Of a stretch of DNA of 9,002 nucleotides, positions 5,300 through 9,002 are shown in pieces (the first letter of the stretch is position 1; each line of letters opens with the position of its first letter). The notes under the pieces are model-generated. The model worked only from the letters and a program-made list of their open reading frames with translations. It was not told the origin of the DNA and did not search any database. A program made the position numbers and the translations under genes. The DNA comes from an uncultured Burkholderiales bacterium (GTDB lineage Bacteria; Pseudomonadota; Gammaproteobacteria; Burkholderiales; Burkholderiaceae_D), in NCBI GenBank assembly GCA_937872165.1, contig CALMOR010000214.1, positions 19,142 through 28,143 of the forward strand, in the 5' to 3' direction.

Positions 5300-8200
5300 G
5301 TTTTAAGCGCAGCCAGCGTCGATCGAATTGCGGCCACCCGGCTATGCAGCTCCGGCGCATTGATTATCTGGCGAAGCTTGTCTGGGCCGGAAAGTTTGAT
5401 TGACTGATTTTGTTGTACCAGAGAAATCACTCTTGCTGCATCTACGGGAGGGTTTGGTCGGAACTGAAACACGATGGATTCTGCATGCGCATCGATCTTC
5501 ACCACGCCCAGCGGTTTGGCCAGTATGCGTAGTCGATGCGTTTCCACAAGGGCCTGCCCCGGCTCCGGTAACTTGCCGAAGCGGTCGATCAACTCTTCCT
5601 GGATCTCGATGAGGTCCTCCAGCATTTCGCACATCGCCAGCCGTTTGTAGATCGACAGGCGCTCGTGCACGTCGCCGCAGTAGCTGTCCGGCAACAGCGC
5701 GGGCGTGTGGAGGTTGATCTCGGTCACGGCCGACAGTGGCTGCGACAAGTCCGGTTCGCGCCCCTGCTTCAACGCCCTGACCGCCTCGTTGAGCATCTCG
5801 GAGTAGAGCTGGAAGCCGATCTCGTGCATGTTGCCAGACTGGTCCTCGCCGAGCACCTGGCCCGCTCCCCGGATCTCGAGATCGTGCATCGCCAGGAAGA
5901 ATCCGCTGCCGAGTTCCTCCATTTGCTGGATCGCGTCGAGACGCAGCTGCGCCTGCTTCGACAGGGCCTGCGGGTCGGGGACCATCAGATAGGCGTAGGC
6001 CTGGTGATGTGAGCGGCCCACCCGTCCACGGAGCTGGTGCAACTGCGCCAAGCCGAACTTGTCGGCGCGGTGGATCACGATCGTGTTGGCCGTCGGAATG
6101 TCGATGCCGGTCTCGATGATGGTCGTGCAGAGCAGGATGTTGAAGCGCTGCTGCGTGAAATCACGCATCACGCGTTCGAGATCCCGCTCGCCCATCTGCC
6201 CGTGGGCGACGGCGATGCGCGCTTCGGGCAGCAGCGACTCGAGCGCCGCCTTGCGGTTCTCGATCGTCTCGACTTCGTTGTGCAGGTAATAGATCTGCCC
6301 GCCGCGCTTGAGCTCCCGCAATACTGCCTCGCGGATCGTCCCTTCGGACTCCCGGCGCACGAAGGTCTTGATGGCGAGGCGCTTTTGCGGCGCGGTGGCG
6401 ATCACGGAGAATTCGCGGAGGCCTTCGAGACTCATGCCGAGCGTTCGGGGAATGGGCGTAGCGGTGAGAGTAAGCACATCGACCTCCGCCCGCAATTCCT
6501 TCATGCGTTCCTTGTGGCGGACACCGAACCGGTGTTCCTCGTCGATGATGACGAGCCCTAGCCGCGCGAAGCGCACGTCCTGCGAGAGCAGCTTGTGCGT
6601 GCCGATGACGATGTCGAGCGTCCCGTCGTTGATGCCCTTGACCGCCGCGCCGACTTCCTTCGTCGAGCGGAAGCGCGACATCTCGGCGATGCGGACGGGC
6701 CAGTCGGCGAAGCGATCGCTGAAGGTCTGCATGTGCTGCTCGGCCAGAAGCGTCGTGGGCGCGAGCAACGCCACCTGCTTGCCGCCCATCACCGCGATGA
6801 AAGCCGCGCGCAACGCGACTTCGGTCTTGCCGAAGCCGACGTCGCCACAGACCAGCCGGTCCATCGGCTTGCCCGACGTCATGTCGGCGATGACGGCGTC
6901 TATGGCGGCGGCCTGGTCGGGCGTCTCCTCGAACGCGAACGACTCGGCGAAGGCGTCGTAGTCGCGCGCCGCGTACACGAACGCATGTCCCTCGCGCGCC
7001 GCCCGGCGCGCATAGAGATTCAGCAGCTCGGCAGCCGAGTCGCGGATCTGCTGGGCCGCCTTGCGTCGCGCTTTTTCCCATTGCCCCGAGCCCAGCGAAT
7101 GGAGCGGCGCGTCGCCCTCGGCCGCGCCGGAGTAGCGCGAGATCAGATGGAGCTGCGAGACCGGCACGTACAGCTTGGTGTGGCGCGCGTATTCGAGATG
7201 GAGGAACTCCATGTTCCCTTCGCCGAGGTCCATCGTCTCGAGCCCGAGATAGCGACCGATGCCGTGCTGCGCATGTACGACCGGGTCGCCGACACGCAGC
7301 TCCGACAGGTCGCGCACCATCATCTCGATGTTGGTGGTGCGCTCCTGCTGGCGCTTGCCTGCGCGCCGCCGCACGGCGGCGCTGCCGCGGTAGAGCTCGG
7401 TCTCCGTCAGGTACGTGACGGGCGGGTCGACCGCGACGAAGCCTTCCTGCAACGTCCCGACGCAGAGTGCGAACGACGAACCCGACTCGGTGAACGCGCC
7501 GTAGCCGTCCAGCACGTCGGGCTTCAGATCGAACTCGGCGAAGAACTGCAGCATGGTCTCGCGACGGCCGGGCGAGTCCGCGACGATGACCGTCGCGCCG
7601 GGGCTCCGCGCGAGATGGCGTCTCAGCGCCCCCAGCGGATCGGCGGCTCGGCGTTCGACGGCGACGTCGGGGGCCGGGCGGAGCGACGAAGACGTCGCAT
7701 CGTCCTCCGAGGCGCTCGCGAGGTCGACGGTCGATACGGCGCTCGGGACTTCACCTGTGCCGTCGTCGACGGCGGTCGCCGAGACGTTGATCGCGATGCG
7801 TCCGAAGTCCTTCGCGCGTGCGAAGAATGCGTCCACTTCGAGGAAGAGCCGATCGGGCGGGAGGATCGAACGTTCCGGGTCGCCGTCGATGAAGCGGAAA
7901 CGCTGCTCCGCGTCGCGACGAAAGCGTTGCAAAGCGTCTTCGGCATTGCCGATGAAGACGAGCGTCGTGTCGTCCTTGAAATAGTCGAACAGCGTCGCGG
8001 TGCGGTCGAAGAACAGCGGCAGGTAGTACTCGATGCCGGCGCTCGGAATGCCGTGGCCGATATCGCGATAGACGTCCGAGCGCGTCGGGTCGCCTTCGAA
8101 AGTCTCGCGCCAGCGGCTGCGAAAGGCGTTGCGACCGTCCTCGTCCATCGGAAACTCGCGTCCCGGCAACAGCCGCACTTCCTTCACCGGGTAAAGACTG

Positions 8201-8796
8201 CGTTGCGATTCGATGTTGAAGGTGCGGATCGTTTCGAGCTCGTCACCGAGCAGGTCCAACCGATAGGGGATGACCGAGCCCATCGGGAAGAGATCGATGA
8301 GGCCGCCGCGCACGCTGTATTCGCCCGGTGACATGACCTGCCCGACGTGCTGATAGCCGGCGAGCGTCAGCTGGGAGCGCAGGCGCGTCTCGTCGAGGCG
8401 CTCTCCCTGCTTGAAGAAGAACGTGTAGGCCGCGAGATGCGACGGCGGCGCGAGGCGGTACGAGGCCGTCGAGACCGGGACCAGCAGCACGTCGCATTCC
8501 GAACGGGACACGTGGTGCAGGGTCGCGAGCCGTTCCGAGACGAGGTCCTGGTGCGGGGAGAACTGATCGTAGGGAAGCGTCTCCCAATCGGGCAGCACGT
8601 GTACGCGAAGGTGGGGCGCGAAGAACGGGATTTCCTCGGCGAGGCGCTGCGAGGCCGACGCGTCCGCGCACAGCACGGCCAGCAGGCGGGAGGACTTCGC
8701 CTGTGCAGCGAGCTGCGCGATCAGGTAGGCGTCCCCCGATCCGGGAACGGTGCCGAGCGAAAGTCTGTTGCCGGGGGCGGGAAGCTGGAAAGTCAT
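5296..8796 (-). CDS. mfd: Transcription-repair coupling factor Mfd
   Basis: Mfd is a DNA translocase that releases RNA polymerase stalled at lesions and recruits UvrA for nucleotide excision repair. I choose the ATG at 8796 (1166 aa) because the protein then begins MTFQLPAPGNRL, as in related Mfd proteins; the frame stays open to 8892, with another ATG at 8871, but those extra residues look non-conserved. With this start the order is: UvrB-like N-terminal module (to about 330), an Asp/Ser/Ala-rich linker (about 340-383), domain D3, the RNA-polymerase-interacting domain (about 495-555), and the helicase motor with Walker A GDVGFGKT (651-658), DEEH (752-755), TATPIPRTLG (778-787), TGIDIP (896-901) and LRGRVGR (922-928). 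The C-terminal regulatory domain follows. Length and motifs are those of a full, active protein. No strong Shine-Dalgarno precedes the chosen start. Its stop overlaps the serB start by 4 nt. The last 65 or so codons are lower in GC than the rest. Confidence 0.96.
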   Translation of the reverse strand: MTFQLPAPGNRLSLGTVPGSGDAYLIAQLAAQAKSSRLLAVLCADASASQRLAEEIPFFAPHLRVHVLPDWETLPYDQFSPHQDLVSERLATLHHVSRSECDVLLVPVSTASYRLAPPSHLAAYTFFFKQGERLDETRLRSQLTLAGYQHVGQVMSPGEYSVRGGLIDLFPMGSVIPYRLDLLGDELETIRTFNIESQRSLYPVKEVRLLPGREFPMDEDGRNAFRSRWRETFEGDPTRSDVYRDIGHGIPSAGIEYYLPLFFDRTATLFDYFKDDTTLVFIGNAEDALQRFRRDAEQRFRFIDGDPERSILPPDRLFLEVDAFFARAKDFGRIAINVSATAVDDGTGEVPSAVSTVDLASASEDDATSSSLRPAPDVAVERRAADPLGALRRHLARSPGATVIVADSPGRRETMLQFFAEFDLKPDVLDGYGAFTESGSSFALCVGTLQEGFVAVDPPVTYLTETELYRGSAAVRRRAGKRQQERTTNIEMMVRDLSELRVGDPVVHAQHGIGRYLGLETMDLGEGNMEFLHLEYARHTKLYVPVSQLHLISRYSGAAEGDAPLHSLGSGQWEKARRKAAQQIRDSAAELLNLYARRAAREGHAFVYAARDYDAFAESFAFEETPDQAAAIDAVIADMTSGKPMDRLVCGDVGFGKTEVALRAAFIAVMGGKQVALLAPTTLLAEQHMQTFSDRFADWPVRIAEMSRFRSTKEVGAAVKGINDGTLDIVIGTHKLLSQDVRFARLGLVIIDEEHRFGVRHKERMKELRAEVDVLTLTATPIPRTLGMSLEGLREFSVIATAPQKRLAIKTFVRRESEGTIREAVLRELKRGGQIYYLHNEVETIENRKAALESLLPEARIAVAHGQMGERDLERVMRDFTQQRFNILLCTTIIETGIDIPTANTIVIHRADKFGLAQLHQLRGRVGRSHHQAYAYLMVPDPQALSKQAQLRLDAIQQMEELGSGFFLAMHDLEIRGAGQVLGEDQSGNMHEIGFQLYSEMLNEAVRALKQGREPDLSQPLSAVTEINLHTPALLPDSYCGDVHERLSIYKRLAMCEMLEDLIEIQEELIDRFGKLPEPGQALVETHRLRILAKPLGVVKIDAHAESIVFQFRPNPPVDAARVISLVQQNQSIKLSGPDKLRQIINAPELHSRVAAIRSTLAALKT

Positions 8797-8871
8797 GAAA
8801 GGGGAAGGGGACGCACCGACGGCCCGAACGGCGGTCGATCGACACACGGACGATGGGTGCGGCGTCGCCAT

Positions 8872-8877
8872 TCTATA
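8872..8877 (-). promoter_or_regulatory. Weak candidate -10 element for mfd
   Basis: Read on the minus strand this is TATAGA, about 75 bp upstream of the chosen mfd start, inside an otherwise GC-rich stretch. No convincing -35 hexamer lies 16-18 bp further upstream. If used, transcription would begin near 8865, which would exclude the upstream ATG at 8871 and support the start at 8796. Confidence 0.2.
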
Positions 8878-8934
8878 GAGTCGCTGCCGCATCGCGACGC
8901 GGCCGAGACCGGGGCGGCGGTCGAGGTGCCTTGG

Positions 8935-8962
8935 TTGACAGGGGGCGCTCGAACGCTATAAT
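8935..8962 (+). promoter_or_regulatory. Perfect-consensus sigma70 promoter for the tRNA gene
   Basis: A TTGACA -35 box (8935-8940) is separated by 16 bp from a TATAAT -10 box (8957-8962), both perfect consensus. The following bases (CGCGGCCC) form a GC-rich discriminator, the feature typical of stable-RNA promoters under stringent, ppGpp-dependent control. Transcription should start around 8969-8971, about 10 nt before the mature tRNA 5' end, which leaves a short leader for RNase P. It is divergent from mfd. Confidence 0.85.
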
Positions 8963-8980
8963 CGCGGCCCTGTGTCGAGT

Positions 8981-9002
8981 GCTGGAATAGCTCAGTTGGT
9001 AG
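8981..9002 (+). tRNA. tRNA gene, 5' end only (cut by the window edge); possibly tRNA-Thr
   Basis: The last 22 bases read as the start of a tRNA: a 7-nt acceptor strand GCTGGAA, then T8-A9, then the D-arm GCTCAGTTGGTAG with the invariant GG of the D-loop. It lies just behind a strong promoter. The anticodon is outside the window, so identity is not determined; the acceptor and D-arm resemble bacterial threonine tRNAs, a guess from memory of such sequences. Confidence 0.85.

Noticed and set aside
6595..8331. Long open frame (578 codons) on the plus strand opposite mfd
   Set aside because: It is entirely antisense to well-conserved Mfd motifs, and its product is Arg/Asp/Glu/His-rich low-complexity sequence typical of shadows.

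Overview
The window looks like the chromosome of a high-GC betaproteobacterium (Burkholderiales or Rhodocyclales-like). This rests on the style of its Mfd and SerB proteins, the GC of about 62-70% in the outer parts, and a divergent tRNA next to mfd. The assignment is an inference; genus cannot be read from the sequence alone. I see no transposase, integrase, CRISPR array or rRNA.

Layout, left to right. Bases 1-1940 (+) hold the C-terminal three quarters of a YbbP/FtsX-type ABC permease that enters from outside the window. It ends 8 bp from a convergent gene (1949-3973, -) encoding a soluble TPR plus HD-GYP protein, a predicted cyclic-di-GMP phosphodiesterase with a helical-repeat sensor. Upstream of that gene, and divergent from it, lies a 152-bp AT-rich intergenic region carrying a phased direct repeat. 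Two tiny tandem genes follow (4126-4248 and 4280-4399, +). They encode 40- and 39-residue peptides whose last 13 residues, LEYVGGGAITNTL, are identical although 8 of the 13 codons differ. serB (4457-5299, -) and mfd (5296-8796, -) then form a translationally coupled pair transcribed leftward. The right edge carries a consensus sigma70 promoter (8935-8962) and the first 22 nt of a tRNA gene (8981 onward, +).

The most interesting part is the middle. A TPR-bearing cytosolic signalling enzyme sits head-to-head with two duplicated micro-genes that look like peptide precursors with a double-glycine cleavage motif. This recalls Gram-positive RRNPP systems, in which a TPR receptor is encoded next to its pro-peptide, but with a c-di-GMP hydrolase as output. 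The functional link is inference; the peptides, their duplication and the domain architecture are directly visible.

Base composition supports treating the middle as distinct. GC falls from about 68% to about 40-50% between roughly 2880 and 5050, and recovers through intermediate values by about 5500. The left boundary falls inside the TPR/HD-GYP gene, close to the junction between its two halves. The right one is spread over serB and the last codons of mfd. The serB/mfd pair and the permease look like ordinary housekeeping context.
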